A DNA stretch of 64,000 nt from the NCBI RefSeq assembly GCF_003240585.1, contig NZ_PCDP01000002.1, positions 1 through 64,000 on the forward strand, written 5' to 3'. Position 1 is the stretch's first letter, and each line of letters opens with the position of its first letter. Origin of the DNA: Arminella tubonensis (GTDB lineage Bacteria > Pseudomonadota > Alphaproteobacteria > Rhizobiales > Rhizobiaceae). A program made the position numbers and the translations under genes. Below, in pieces: positions 50,884 to 59,119 of the stretch. The notes under the pieces are model-generated. The model was not told where the DNA came from, searched no databases, and was given only the letters and a program-made list of their open reading frames with translations.

Positions 50884-52402
50884 GACTATACTCCTTGTAG
50901 GCCAGTGAGAGGATTTTGCTCTCTTCAAACTCTTCGCGCGTCACTTCACCGGCGATTTTTCCGGCTGATAGGACGATGATGCGATGGCAGATGCCCATCA
51001 GCTCTGGCAGATCGGATGAAACCACGAGAATACCCTTCCCTGCGGCAGCCAGTTTCCAGACAAGCTCATAGATTTCGGCCTTCGCGCCGACATCGATTCC
51101 GCGGGTCGGTTCATCGAAGATGAGTACCTTCGGACCGCGGAAAAGCCATTTCGCAATAACAACCTTTTGCTGATTACCCCCGGAAAAGGTTCTGACGGCC
51201 TGGTGGATCGAGGGCGTCTTTATACGTAGTTCCTGCACCAGACGCCTGGAATTGCTATCTTCCACCTTCTTCAGGATCAGTCCGTTGCGGGAGATCTTGC
51301 GCAGGTCCGTTATCGTCGAGTTCTGAGCGCAGGTCATGTCGAGCATGAGCCCTTGCGTTTTTCGGTCTTCGGTCGCAAGGCAAAGACCGGCGTTCACCGC
51401 ATCCTTCGGCGATTTGATCTCGACCATTTTTCCGTCAACTCGAATTTCCCCGGCAGCCCTCAGATCGGCCCCGAAGACGGCACGGACAACCTCGGTTCGA
51501 CCGCTGCCAACTAGGCCAGCAATGCCGACAATCTCGCCCTTGCCAACAGAGAACGACAACTCCGGACTGCTGCGGGTCACCTTGAGGCCCGATACACCGA
51601 GCGCCTCGCCGTATACGGGACTATCCTTGCGGAACACATTGAGGTTGGCAATCGTGCGGCCGACCATGAGCTCGACAATCTCCGGAATTTTAAGTCCAGC
51701 AAGCGGCCGGGTAGTGACGTGCTGGCCATCGCGCAATATGGTCACGTCGTCGCCGACTTCAAAAATCTCTTCAAGCCGGTGAGAAATATAGAGCGTGGTT
51801 ACGCCGCGATTTCGCAAGCGCCTGAGAATTTCGAAAAGGCGGTCGACCTCCTTCGACGTCAGGGTTGCAGTGGGCTCATCAAGGACGAGAAACTCGCTTT
51901 CGTAACAGAGCGCCTTTGCAATTTCGAGCAACTGCAGTTGCGCTACGCTCAGCCGGCCGGCTTGCGTTGTTGGCGCGACATCGAGCCCGACTTCAGCGAG
52001 CAATTCAGCCGCGCGTCGGTTCATCTGCTTGTAATCGACCAGTCCATGGCGCCGCGGCAAACTCTCAAACAGGAGGTTTTCCGCAACAGTCAGGTTGGAA
52101 AGCGGATGGAGCTCCTGATGGACGATGCGGATACCGGCGCTAAAGGCCTCAAATGGCGACCGAGGCTCATAGCGTTTGCCGTCGAACCAGATCTGCCCGT
52201 CATCGGGTTTGAAAACGCCCCCCAAGAGGTTGATGAGCGTGGATTTGCCTGCGCCGTTTTCTCCAAGAAGAACATGCCCTCTACCGCGGCCAATATTAAT
52301 GGAAACGTCTTTGAGTGCCACCACGCCGGGAAAGCGCTTGCCGATCTTATCCAGCCGCAAAATCGTGTTCTCGGTTTCATGTGCCAAGTCGACCTCATGC
52401 AT
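50867..52402 (-). CDS. Sugar ABC transporter ATP-binding protein (RbsA/MglA-like)
   Basis: The 511-residue protein has two nucleotide-binding domains. The first has Walker A LLGENGAGKSTLINLL and LDEPTATLTSKEV; the second keeps signature TFSGGNQQKVVIAKWL and FDEPTRGIDVGAKAEIY but has a degenerate Walker A (GLVGSGRTEVVRA), as is normal for this family. It drives sugar uptake with the permease and binding protein next to it. The start has no strong ribosome site. Confidence 0.93.
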   Translation of the reverse strand: MHEVDLAHETENTILRLDKIGKRFPGVVALKDVSINIGRGRGHVLLGENGAGKSTLINLLGGVFKPDDGQIWFDGKRYEPRSPFEAFSAGIRIVHQELHPLSNLTVAENLLFESLPRRHGLVDYKQMNRRAAELLAEVGLDVAPTTQAGRLSVAQLQLLEIAKALCYESEFLVLDEPTATLTSKEVDRLFEILRRLRNRGVTTLYISHRLEEIFEVGDDVTILRDGQHVTTRPLAGLKIPEIVELMVGRTIANLNVFRKDSPVYGEALGVSGLKVTRSSPELSFSVGKGEIVGIAGLVGSGRTEVVRAVFGADLRAAGEIRVDGKMVEIKSPKDAVNAGLCLATEDRKTQGLMLDMTCAQNSTITDLRKISRNGLILKKVEDSNSRRLVQELRIKTPSIHQAVRTFSGGNQQKVVIAKWLFRGPKVLIFDEPTRGIDVGAKAEIYELVWKLAAAGKGILVVSSDLPELMGICHRIIVLSAGKIAGEVTREEFEESKILSLAYKEYSRVRES

Positions 52403-52501
52403 CGTTGGAACCGGATGACAGTCGGGAGCACTTCGACACTCTGACGACAGTCGACTCGGTTATTCATGAACGAAAATTTTGCAAATGCCTGGCAAGGAGA
52501 T

Positions 52502-52527
52502 GATGCGCCGGCTTTGGCCGGCGCATC
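52502..52527. repeat. Intercistronic hairpin between binding-protein and ATPase genes
   Basis: GATGCGCCGGC (52502-52512) and GCCGGCGCATC (52517-52527) form an 11-base perfect stem with a four-base loop. There is no T-run in the operon direction, so it more likely protects the abundant binding-protein mRNA from decay or weakens read-through. Confidence 0.65.
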
Positions 52528-52557
52528 CACTTTTCCCTGAACCACAAAAGGGGTGAT

Positions 52558-53535
52558 TTACTTCGTTACGAGCTTGATGTCTGTCTTGACCCAACCGGTA
52601 AACTTCTCGCCCTTCATTTCACGAAGACCGTAGTCGATGCCCATGGCAGCCATCTGGGCACCATATTGCTCGACGGTTGCCAACACCTTGCCATCTTTGA
52701 TCAGAGGCTGAACGGCGGGAATATTGTCGAAGCCAACAACTTTGATCTTGCCACTCAGACCAGCGGCATCGAGCGCTTTCACCACGCCAAGCACCATCGA
52801 GTCGTTGGCAGCCATGACGCCCTGAATATCATGATATTTGGTCAGGAAATTCGTCATGACGGTGTTGGCTTCTTCCGTCTCCCAATGTGCAGTCTTGCTA
52901 TCGAGAAGCTGCAGTCCACCGGCCTTGATCGAGTCGGCGAAGCCCTTCGCGCGTTCCTTGGCGTTGTCGGCTTCAGGGTTGCCTTCCAGGACGACGACCT
53001 TGCCCCCCTTGCCGAGATCCTTGGCAAGCGCATCGCCAGCCAGCTTTGCGCCTTCCCTGTTGTCTGGACCGAAAAACGCAAGATCGACACCGGCGGCTTT
53101 TTTCGCATCCTCATCGAGCGCAACGTCGATGTTGATGACCTTCACGCCTGCTTTTACCGCTTTAGCCAATGGCGTTACCATGGCCTTGGAGTCTGCCGGA
53201 GCAACGACAATGATGTCATACTTCTGCGTAACGAAATTCTCGACTGCATCGACCTGCGAGGCGAAATCGCGCTCGTCCTTCATGCCGACAGCCTTGAAAT
53301 CGAACTTGTCGGCATTCTTGGCGGCGTAATCGTCGGCGCCCGCCTTCATCTGTTTGAAAAATTCGTTGGAAAGCGACTTCATGATAAGGCCGACCTTCGG
53401 CTTGTCAGCAGCCACAGCGGAAGCAGTGCCCATCGACAACGCGACAGCCACAAGAAGCGAGCCGGCCGCACTGAGCTTCAGCACGTTGCGACGAGTTTTC
53501 ATATGAAAAGCACTGCGAATTTGTAGATTCGACAT
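52558..53535 (-). CDS. Periplasmic sugar-binding protein (RbsB-like)
   Basis: The 325-residue protein has an export signal (RRNVLKLSAAGSLLVAVALS, cleavage near AVAA), then the type I periplasmic-binding fold: KVGLIMKSLSNEFFKQMKAG, DIIVVAPADSKAM, NIDVALDED, VMAANDSMVLGVVKAL and GFDNIPAVQPLI. It should catch a monosaccharide for the adjacent ABC transporter. The ATG at 53535 is fixed by GGGGAGG seven bases upstream, which gives a long charged n-region; an ATG 11 codons later would give a more usual signal. Confidence 0.93.
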   Translation of the reverse strand: MSNLQIRSAFHMKTRRNVLKLSAAGSLLVAVALSMGTASAVAADKPKVGLIMKSLSNEFFKQMKAGADDYAAKNADKFDFKAVGMKDERDFASQVDAVENFVTQKYDIIVVAPADSKAMVTPLAKAVKAGVKVINIDVALDEDAKKAAGVDLAFFGPDNREGAKLAGDALAKDLGKGGKVVVLEGNPEADNAKERAKGFADSIKAGGLQLLDSKTAHWETEEANTVMTNFLTKYHDIQGVMAANDSMVLGVVKALDAAGLSGKIKVVGFDNIPAVQPLIKDGKVLATVEQYGAQMAAMGIDYGLREMKGEKFTGWVKTDIKLVTK

Positions 53536-53580
53536 TTAGATCCTCCCCATTATCCTGGAAACCAGGGCCTCCTCGCCCTT

Positions 53581-53594
53581 GTGAACCGTTTCCA
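53581..53594. promoter_or_regulatory. LacI-type operator near the binding-protein promoter
   Basis: GTGAACCGTTTCCA agrees at 10 of 12 core positions with the perfect operator at 53697-53708. It lies just downstream of a minus-strand promoter with TTGACA at 53641-53636 and TATGGC at 53618-53613 (17-base spacing), where a repressor would block the sugar operon. Confidence 0.55.
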
Positions 53595-53696
53595 ATGCTT
53601 GACGGATACCAAGCCATATTTGCGCTGTCAATGCCCGCTCCGCGGCGAATATTATAGCGTGAAGATATGTATGACCAGGAAATTGACAGCGCGCTA

Positions 53697-53708
53697 TGAA
53701 CCGGTTCA
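53697..53708. promoter_or_regulatory. Perfect LacI-type operator in the regulator's own promoter
   Basis: TGAACCGGTTCA is a perfect 12-base palindrome of the LacI-family type with central CG. It overlaps the spacer and -10 of a plus-strand promoter (TTGACA at 53683-53688), so it would allow autoregulation of the LacI-type gene. Confidence 0.6.
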
Positions 53709-53836
53709 CTATCGCGAATAGCTCTTGGTCGTCAAACTCAGTTCAGACGACGGCTATTGAGAACGCGGATTTTCATCGATATGAGACAAGGTTGATCGGA
53801 GGTTCGATCTCCAGAGCACATGGACCAAGCCTGAAA

Positions 53837-54859
53837 ATGAAGAAGGTCGGGATACGAGAGGTTGCCAGGCGCGCCGGAGTGGCGACCGGCACCGTTTCCA
53901 GGGTGTTGAATGGCCACGCTTCGGTGGCGCAGGAGGTGCGAGACAGCGTCGGAAAAGTCATCGCAGAGCTTGGCTATCGGCCGGATCCTCATGCGCGCAG
54001 CATGCGCAGCAGAGTGAGTAGGCTGATCGGTATCGTCATCCCCAATCTCTCCAACCCATTTTTTGCTGAAGTCGTTCAGGGTGCGGAACAGGCCGCCGCA
54101 TTGTTTGGATACGATGTCATATTCATGACCTCGCTCGACGATGTTGCAAAGGAAGCCGATCGACTAGAGCAGTTGGCCGGACGCAAGGTCGATGGGATCA
54201 TACTTGTTCCCAGTGACGGTTTTCACGCGACGAAGCCCCCGCGCGGTTTGCCGCTCGTCGTTCTTGACCGGCTGATCAAAGATTATCCGGGCGTTGCCGC
54301 GGACCATCGCCAGGGGGCAAGGCTCGGCGCGGAATATCTTTTGAAACTGGGCCATCGCCGCATCGGCATCGTGTCTGGGCCATTCGATTCGGTTCCTGCG
54401 AATGATCGTCTCGGTGGCTACCTAGAGGCCGTTGAGGCTTTTAACGGCGGTAACGAACAATCTTGCAGCACCATGGTCGTCGAAGCCGCATTCGACTACG
54501 AAGGTGGATTGCGGGCCGGCGGCTATTTATTGGCACAGGCGCGCAACGAAAGACCGACAGCGATCTTGGCAAGTTCGGATCAACAGGCAATCGGCTGCAT
54601 GCGGGCTGCCTACGACCTCGGCATTCCCATACCGGCCGCTCTCAGCATCGTCGGGTTCGACGGCATTCCCCTTTCGAACATGACGACGCCGCGATTGACC
54701 ACTATCCGACAGCCAATAGCGGCAGTTGCAGCGGCGGCGGTTGAAATAATCTTGGGCAGCCGAGAATTTTCGCCGGACGAGAAGCCCCTTCTTCTGGAGT
54801 GCACGCTCTCCGAGGGCGAAACCACGTCACCACCCAGCCAGGTCCCGAAGCGGAATTAA
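53837..54859 (+). CDS. LacI-family repressor of the sugar ABC operon
   Basis: The 340-residue protein has an N-terminal LacI helix-turn-helix (IREVARRAGVATGTVSRVLN) with the hinge YRPDPHARSMRS, and a ligand-binding domain (GIVIPNLSNPFFAEVVQGAE, VDGIILVPSDGF, GLPLVVLDR, ILASSDQQAIGCM, GFDGIPLSNM). The start at M48 of the open frame fits the family; its ribosome site is weak. It is divergent from the transporter genes, and the shared 300-base region has two similar operators, which fits sugar-lifted repression. Confidence 0.92.
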   Translation: MKKVGIREVARRAGVATGTVSRVLNGHASVAQEVRDSVGKVIAELGYRPDPHARSMRSRVSRLIGIVIPNLSNPFFAEVVQGAEQAAALFGYDVIFMTSLDDVAKEADRLEQLAGRKVDGIILVPSDGFHATKPPRGLPLVVLDRLIKDYPGVAADHRQGARLGAEYLLKLGHRRIGIVSGPFDSVPANDRLGGYLEAVEAFNGGNEQSCSTMVVEAAFDYEGGLRAGGYLLAQARNERPTAILASSDQQAIGCMRAAYDLGIPIPAALSIVGFDGIPLSNMTTPRLTTIRQPIAAVAAAAVEIILGSREFSPDEKPLLLECTLSEGETTSPPSQVPKRN

Positions 54860-54969
54860 CATGGCCTGTTAGCGATCGATCAATCGATGCTTTCTGGTAG
54901 CCATAAACAGAATCATCAAACAAAAACGTGCGCGATCTGAGCAGTGCGTTCGCAGGCATCGTAAACTTA

Positions 54970-55135
54970 ACTGGTATCCAGGAAGATGTGCGATCTGGCG
55001 GTATGACCGGTTTTGCCCGGGATCCGCTCTATCGTCGCCACCGATTTCGACCCTCCAGTTCGCACTGAGCTTGATGGTGGAAGATATCCTGGCCGCCCGC
55101 GTCATCACCGTCTCGCATCCGCCAAGCCTCAATGC
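54970..55135 (+). mobile_element. 5' remnant of an IS6-family element, right of the sugar ABC cluster
   Basis: Plus-strand bases 54970-55003 resemble the end of the remnant at 49178-49835. From ATG 55003 the frame reads TGFARDPLYRRHRF and, after a shift, SLMVEDILAARVITVSH, the first part of an IS6-type transposase. The rest is missing. It is about 85 percent like the left copy over the shared part (by eye) and in inverted orientation. Confidence 0.7.
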
Positions 55136-55190
55136 GAAGAGGATGCCGGCCGTCCTTGGGAACGGAGTGCAATATCGCGAGCGTCTACCG

Positions 55191-55394
55191 TCATGGCCAC
55201 GCCAACATGACTGCCATCGCGACGGCCGACAGCACGCCCGCCGCTGTGAGGCCGAGCGACACCTGCTCCGATACGCCTTTCATTTCTCCGTTGTGGAGTT
55301 CATGGTCGGTCTGGAGGACGGCAGCGACCCCGGCGCCCATCCAGCAGACGAGCGTTGTTGCTCCGAGAAGTATTGCGAAATAAGATCCATGCAT
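55191..55394 (-). CDS. Small inner-membrane protein, likely stress-induced
   Basis: The 67-residue product starts MHGSYFAILLGATTLVCWMG, a first membrane span, has a short polar loop with HELHNGEMKG, and a second span LGLTAAGVLSAVAMAVMLA. GAGGAA lies eight bases before the ATG; the frame extends 15 codons upstream without a better start. An EcfG-type promoter lies 27-51 bases upstream. No family is recognised. Confidence 0.65.
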   Translation of the reverse strand: MHGSYFAILLGATTLVCWMGAGVAAVLQTDHELHNGEMKGVSEQVSLGLTAAGVLSAVAMAVMLAWP

Positions 55395-55420
55395 CTTGAC
55401 GTTCCTCGTTGAGATAATCG

Positions 55421-55445
55421 AACCAAGAGGGTCTGCCAATGTTCC
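55421..55445 (-). promoter_or_regulatory. EcfG-type promoter for the small membrane protein gene
   Basis: On the minus strand GGAAC (55445-55441), 17 bases, GTT (55423-55421) precede the ATG at 55394 by a short leader. It is back to back with the plus-strand site at 55464-55488. Confidence 0.6.
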
Positions 55446-55463
55446 AACTCATTTCACGCGACC

Positions 55464-55488
55464 GGAACAATCGCTTTCGGGGACTGTT
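55464..55488 (+). promoter_or_regulatory. EcfG-type promoter for the response regulator gene
   Basis: GGAAC (55464-55468), 17 bases, GTT (55486-55488), placed 68 bases before the TTG start of the response regulator at 55556. Confidence 0.6.
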
Positions 55489-55555
55489 GGCGCTTGGACA
55501 ATGCGAAGCGCGTTCGTAATTCGTAGAACGTCCCCATGAACGAAGGAGCGGGCTC

Positions 55556-55942
55556 TTGAAGCATCCGTCCACAGCACTCTTCGCTGGTAAACGCGTATTG
55601 ATCGTCGAGGACGAATACTTCTTGGCTGACGAAACCCGGCTGAAGCTCGAGGATTTAGGAGCGATCGTCGTCGGTCCGGTCGCAACGGTCAGAGCCGCGC
55701 TGGACCTGCTCGACAATGAACAAGTTGATGCCGCTATTCTCGACATTCACCTGGGTGACGGGCTTGTGTTCCCGGTCGCGGAAGAACTCGAGCGCTGCAA
55801 CGTTCCATTCGTATTCGCCACAGGCTACGACCCGTCAGTCATCCCTGACAAGTTTACCGGCTTCACCCTTTGCGAGAAGCCGACTGAACTGGGGTACATC
55901 GCAGAGGCTTTGTTTGGGGAGAGAACTACTAACTCGAATTGA
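55556..55942 (+). CDS. Single-domain response regulator next to the ECF sigma gene
   Basis: The 128-residue receiver has RVLIVEDEYFLADETRLKLE (acidic pair), the acceptor Asp in AAILDIHLGDG, FATGYD (Thr) and CEKPTE (Lys). It has no output domain. The start is TTG with AAGGAG eight bases upstream. Receivers of this kind pair with HWE kinases and tune the general stress response in rhizobia. Its location tail to tail with an ECF sigma gene and its EcfG-type promoter support a feedback role. Confidence 0.87.
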   Translation: MKHPSTALFAGKRVLIVEDEYFLADETRLKLEDLGAIVVGPVATVRAALDLLDNEQVDAAILDIHLGDGLVFPVAEELERCNVPFVFATGYDPSVIPDKFTGFTLCEKPTELGYIAEALFGERTTNSN

Positions 55943-55945
55943 CAC

Positions 55946-56443
55946 CTACTCTATGTCAAGCAACTCCGTCAGACGGTGTCGGGCGCGACTGACCCGGCTC
56001 TTGATGGTACCGATCGCCACGTTGCATCGCTGCGCCGCTGTTTCGTAACTCAAGCCTTGGATCAGGACGAGATCGACAACAACACGGTAACCCTCCGGAA
56101 GGGCGTGGATCGCTTTTTCCAGTTCCTGCCCCCGTACCTCCCAGTCCTGCGTAGGCGGCGACGAGCCCCACGACGCTGCATCGTCGATGCCACCGACCTG
56201 CTCCCGCCGCGAGATTTTGAACTTCGTGCAAAAGGTGTTGCGCATGATGGTGAAGAGCCACGAGCGAAGCTGGGTGCCGGGCTTGAAACTGGCTGAATGG
56301 GCGATTGCCTTGGCAAGAGTTTCCTGGACGAGGTCGTCGATATCGTTTCCAGATCTGTAGAACCGGCGCGCGAAGCTTTCGAGCGCCGGAAGGTTTTCCA
56401 GTAGCTCGGCGTCGGTGAACCCGTTCGGGCGATCATCCCGCAT
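55946..56443 (-). CDS. ECF sigma factor, EcfG/RpoE2-like
   Basis: The 165-residue protein has region 2 (ENLPALESFARRFYRSGNDI, DLVQETLAKAI, GTQLRSWLFTIMRNTF) and region 4 (ALPEGYRVVVDLVLIQGLSY, IGTIKSRVSRARHRL) and nothing else, as in EcfG-type sigma factors that direct the general stress response. The ATG at 56443 has GGAGGAG eight bases before it; the frame is open 20 codons further. No nepR or phyR gene is next to it, so it is probably an additional EcfG copy. An EcfG-type promoter stands before it. Confidence 0.9.
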   Translation of the reverse strand: MRDDRPNGFTDAELLENLPALESFARRFYRSGNDIDDLVQETLAKAIAHSASFKPGTQLRSWLFTIMRNTFCTKFKISRREQVGGIDDAASWGSSPPTQDWEVRGQELEKAIHALPEGYRVVVDLVLIQGLSYETAAQRCNVAIGTIKSRVSRARHRLTELLDIE

Positions 56444-56468
56444 CTGCGTTTCTCCTCCAATTGAGATG

Positions 56469-56493
56469 AACCCCGTCGCGGACCAGACGTTCC
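56469..56493 (-). promoter_or_regulatory. EcfG-type promoter for the ECF sigma gene
   Basis: On the minus strand GGAAC (56493-56489), 17 bases, GTT (56471-56469), ending 26 bases before the sigma gene ATG. It would give positive autoregulation or control by another EcfG copy. Confidence 0.6.
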
Positions 56494-56549
56494 ATGGGTG
56501 CACCGAACCAAGGCATGATCTTCAATCAGAACGGTTGGCCTTTCACCGA

Positions 56550-56985
56550 CAACATGCTTTTCGGCTGGGAACGCAGGGAACTTTCGCCGCGCGACCATAG
56601 CTTGGACACCGTTGCCACCCTGGTCTCGACGGGCAAGATCTCGGGCAAGCGGGAAGTCTGTTAGCCGGGCGCTCGACAACGGCGTGAAGCCGAAAGAGAT
56701 CGGCAGACTCATCACCCAGCTTGCCTTCTACACCGGCTGCCCGAACAGTGACCGACGAAGGAGAGGTTCGAGGGAATTAGGCCGGTATCTCCAGTGAAGC
56801 TTCGCGCGTCGGGCTCGTAGCGGCGGCTGAAGCTGCTCGCGCCGCAACCAACCGTCCGTCCTCTTCGGCGGTATGCCGTGGGGTCAGGCGGCCCCGTCGA
56901 GATCGTCGGCCCAAGCGACGTCGTCTGGATCCCGCCGCATGCCAACGGGCTTCCAGCTTTAGCCACGTCGACGCCATCCGGACAT
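56550..56985 (+). pseudogene. Decayed carboxymuconolactone decarboxylase / cupin gene
   Basis: Plus-strand pieces read RRELSPRDHSLDTVATLVS, then in another frame RALDNGVKPKEIGRLITQLA and FYTGCPNS, the core of the carboxymuconolactone-decarboxylase family. Further on GGPVEIVGPSDVVWIPPHANG resembles a cupin barrel. Several shifts separate them. Fusions of the two domains are known in soil bacteria; this copy is dead. Confidence 0.65.
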
Positions 56986-57157
56986 GCGACACGATCTTTT
57001 TCGGCTTCTCCATCTAGGGGATGACGGCACCCACCGCGTCGGCGACGTCGTCCTGTCCGGTATAAGAGCGCGCATCGGCTCTGCTACATCGTGGGTCTGA
57101 AGGACTTCTCATCGGACCCGCCAAGAACTCAGGTAAGCGTGAATCTTCCGTTCGCTG

Positions 57158-57182
57158 GGAACTATGGGGCCGCCCACATGTT
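57158..57182 (+). promoter_or_regulatory. EcfG-type promoter for the DUF4142 gene
   Basis: GGAAC (57158-57162), 17 bases, GTT (57180-57182), 32 bases before the ATG at 57215. Confidence 0.6.
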
Positions 57183-57214
57183 GGACGCCATTCCTTCTTA
57201 CATTGGAGAGACCC

Positions 57215-57712
57215 ATGAAAACCCTGCTAGCCCATGCACTGCTCCTACTAGCGACCTTTCCTGTACTAGCTGCCGACGATGCGGCAAAAAAGCATGCCAC
57301 CGATTTCGCGACAAAGGCCGCGATGTCCAACATGTTCGAGATTGAGGCGGCAAAGGTGGAGGTTGCCAAAGGAAAGGCAAACGATGCAAAGCGATTCGCG
57401 GAGGACATGCTGAAGGATCATGGAAAAGCCGGACCTTTCCTCGTCGACGCCGCGAAGCAAGATGGTATCGAAATTCCGACCTCTCTCGACGCAGAGTACA
57501 GGCAGAAGCTTGCGGCTCTGCAGCAGAGCGACACGGCCAACCTTGACCAGGCCTATCTTTCGACACAGGTGACCGCCCACCAGGACGCGGTGGAGCTCTT
57601 CACTAACTATTCGAAAGAAGGCCCCGACGGGCACCTCAAGAATACCGCTGCAAAAATCCTGCCGGACCTCCGCATGCATCTGACGCGTGTTGAAGGACTG
57701 ACCTCGAAATGA
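57215..57712 (+). CDS. Exported DUF4142 protein
   Basis: The 165-residue product has a signal peptide (MKTLLAHALLLLATFPVLA) and a helical, ferritin-like DUF4142 domain with NMFEIEAAKVEVAKG, AKRFAEDMLKDHGKA and YLSTQVTAHQDAVELF. The conserved His and Glu positions suggest a four-helix bundle; the function is unknown, though family members are often stress- or sigma-factor-controlled in Rhizobiales. GGAGAG before the ATG gives the start. An EcfG-type promoter precedes it closely. Confidence 0.88.
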   Translation: MKTLLAHALLLLATFPVLAADDAAKKHATDFATKAAMSNMFEIEAAKVEVAKGKANDAKRFAEDMLKDHGKAGPFLVDAAKQDGIEIPTSLDAEYRQKLAALQQSDTANLDQAYLSTQVTAHQDAVELFTNYSKEGPDGHLKNTAAKILPDLRMHLTRVEGLTSK

Positions 57713-57750
57713 TGGCGAGATCGGCAGGCCCGCCCCCCTGAAGCCATATC

Positions 57751-57987
57751 TCAGTGAACTGCGACCGAACTCGGCGCGTTCACACGCGTCGAGTATACAC
57801 CCACATAAATTCCGATGAGCATGTTGGCGATCTCGTCGACCGAGCGATAGCCGTCTTTGTAGAGGTCGAGCGCCGCGGTGCACAGAACTATGGAAGGAGG
57901 CACCTCCGGATCGATCTCGTAGTAGCGATACCAAGCCAGTACGGCTTGCGACATTACCCGGAAATCTGCTTCGACTTTCGACCGCAT
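57751..57987 (-). CDS. Small hypothetical protein in the DUF2934 operon
   Basis: The 78-residue product starts MRSKVEADFRVMSQAVLAWY and contains SIVLCTAALDLYKDGYRSVD and IANMLIGIYVG. A GGGGA-type ribosome site precedes the ATG. It starts 18 bases after the DUF2934 gene ends, so both are likely on one EcfG-driven transcript. The family is not recognised. Confidence 0.65.
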   Translation of the reverse strand: MRSKVEADFRVMSQAVLAWYRYYEIDPEVPPSIVLCTAALDLYKDGYRSVDEIANMLIGIYVGVYSTRVNAPSSVAVH

Positions 57988-58005
57988 CTTTTTCCCCGCA
58001 CGCAG

Positions 58006-58269
58006 TTACTTTTTTTCGGATGCGAGCTCGCCCGGCTTGAGGCTACCCGGCTTGTTCCCTTTCGACGGAACGACGTCCGACCTTGTATTGCTGCTCTTTT
58101 TCTTGAGACGAGTGGTACCGCTGTGATGTGCGAGCGATGAAGTCTGGGGAAGATCGCCGTCACCGTCGGCTTCTTGTTCGGCTTCCCGCCAGGGGTCGTG
58201 TTCCCCTTCAGGCTTGCCCTCAGCTTCCCACTTTTCGTATGCGCGAAGACGCGTCTTTCCAGTGTCCAT
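58006..58269 (-). CDS. DUF2934 domain protein
   Basis: The 87-residue product contains TRLRAYEKWEAEGKPEGEH and DPWREAEQE near the start, the usual DUF2934 signature (RAYxxWExxGxPEGxxxxxWxxAE), then a basic Lys/Ser-rich tail. The function is unknown; such genes are frequent near stress genes of Rhizobiales. AAGAGA lies six bases before the ATG, and an EcfG-type promoter ends 26 bases upstream of it. Confidence 0.78.
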   Translation of the reverse strand: MDTGKTRLRAYEKWEAEGKPEGEHDPWREAEQEADGDGDLPQTSSLAHHSGTTRLKKKSSNTRSDVVPSKGNKPGSLKPGELASEKK

Positions 58270-58295
58270 TGCAATCTCTTTCTTGGAGACGACCG

Positions 58296-58320
58296 AACCT
58301 CGTTAAGGCATCAATGTTCC
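58296..58320 (-). promoter_or_regulatory. EcfG-type promoter for the DUF2934 gene
   Basis: On the minus strand GGAAC (58320-58316), 17 bases, GTT (58298-58296), directly before the DUF2934 gene. Confidence 0.6.
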
Positions 58321-58498
58321 CGCACCTTTCGAGTGAAAGCGCGGCACTGCTCGAACTCGCTACCGTTGATTCGGCCGGACACCGAGAGCGGACGGTCGTT
58401 CGACGGCGCACATGGTTCGGATCTTTGAAGCTGACGAGAGACCTTCTCTGGCTGTGCTTTAAACCTAAGTCGCGATCCCTCCACGGGCGTTTTGAGCT

Positions 58499-58917
58499 TC
58501 AGCCGGATCTCCTCGCGCGCGGCTCACATCGGCTACCGCCGGCCGAATCCGATGACTTAAGTTCCTGCAGCCGCGCAAGCACCGTTCCAAGCTCGGCGGG
58601 CTTGTGGAACCTTGGCACGTCGGCATATTCACGGGGTATAACCCAGTTATAGTAACCGGTTAGAATAACGAATCGAATATTTCGGTTCTTGAGCGGCGGC
58701 GAGGTCGAGGGTGATGCCGTTCCCGGTATTGAGGTCGATGATCGCGGCCTGTGCGGGTCGTCGTCCAGATGGCCATTGCAGCCTCTCCCGTCGAGATGGG
58801 ACCGAGCACCCGCGCTCCGGACATCAATAGGGCGTGAGCAGTCTCGAGCGCAAGGAAATGGTCGTCCTCGACGACAAGTATGGTCTGCTGTCGGAATAAA
58901 TCTGCACGGATTCCCAT
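58499..58917 (-). pseudogene. Frameshifted single-domain response regulator
   Basis: From an ATG at 58917 the frame gives ILVVEDDHFLALETAHALLM and GARVLGPISTGEAAMAI, a receiver's first half. After at least two shifts the rest appears as AAIIDLNTGNGITLDL-like residues (acceptor Asp) and then RNIRFVILTGYYNWVIPREY and FHKPAELGTVLARLQEL. All parts of one receiver are present but in three frames. It is of the same type as the working copies at 8670, 55556 and 60157. Confidence 0.75.
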
Positions 58918-59119
58918 TCAAGTCGAAGAAGCTTCCTTGGGTCGATGGGGTTCCCTTACCAATCTTCGAACAGCATCAACGCCGTCGACAGGCTGCGGTA
59001 TCGATTTGCATCGATCATGTTCGTGCCTCCTGCGGTCAAACAACAAATGCCCGGCGATGTCCCTACCCGCCAAAAATTCATAAAGGCTGGAGTTCCGCGA
59101 TTGAGGCTGAAGCGTTCAA

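Noticed and set aside
55158..55183. GGAAC at about 55158 as another EcfG site
   Set aside because: No GTT occurs 16-17 bases after it.
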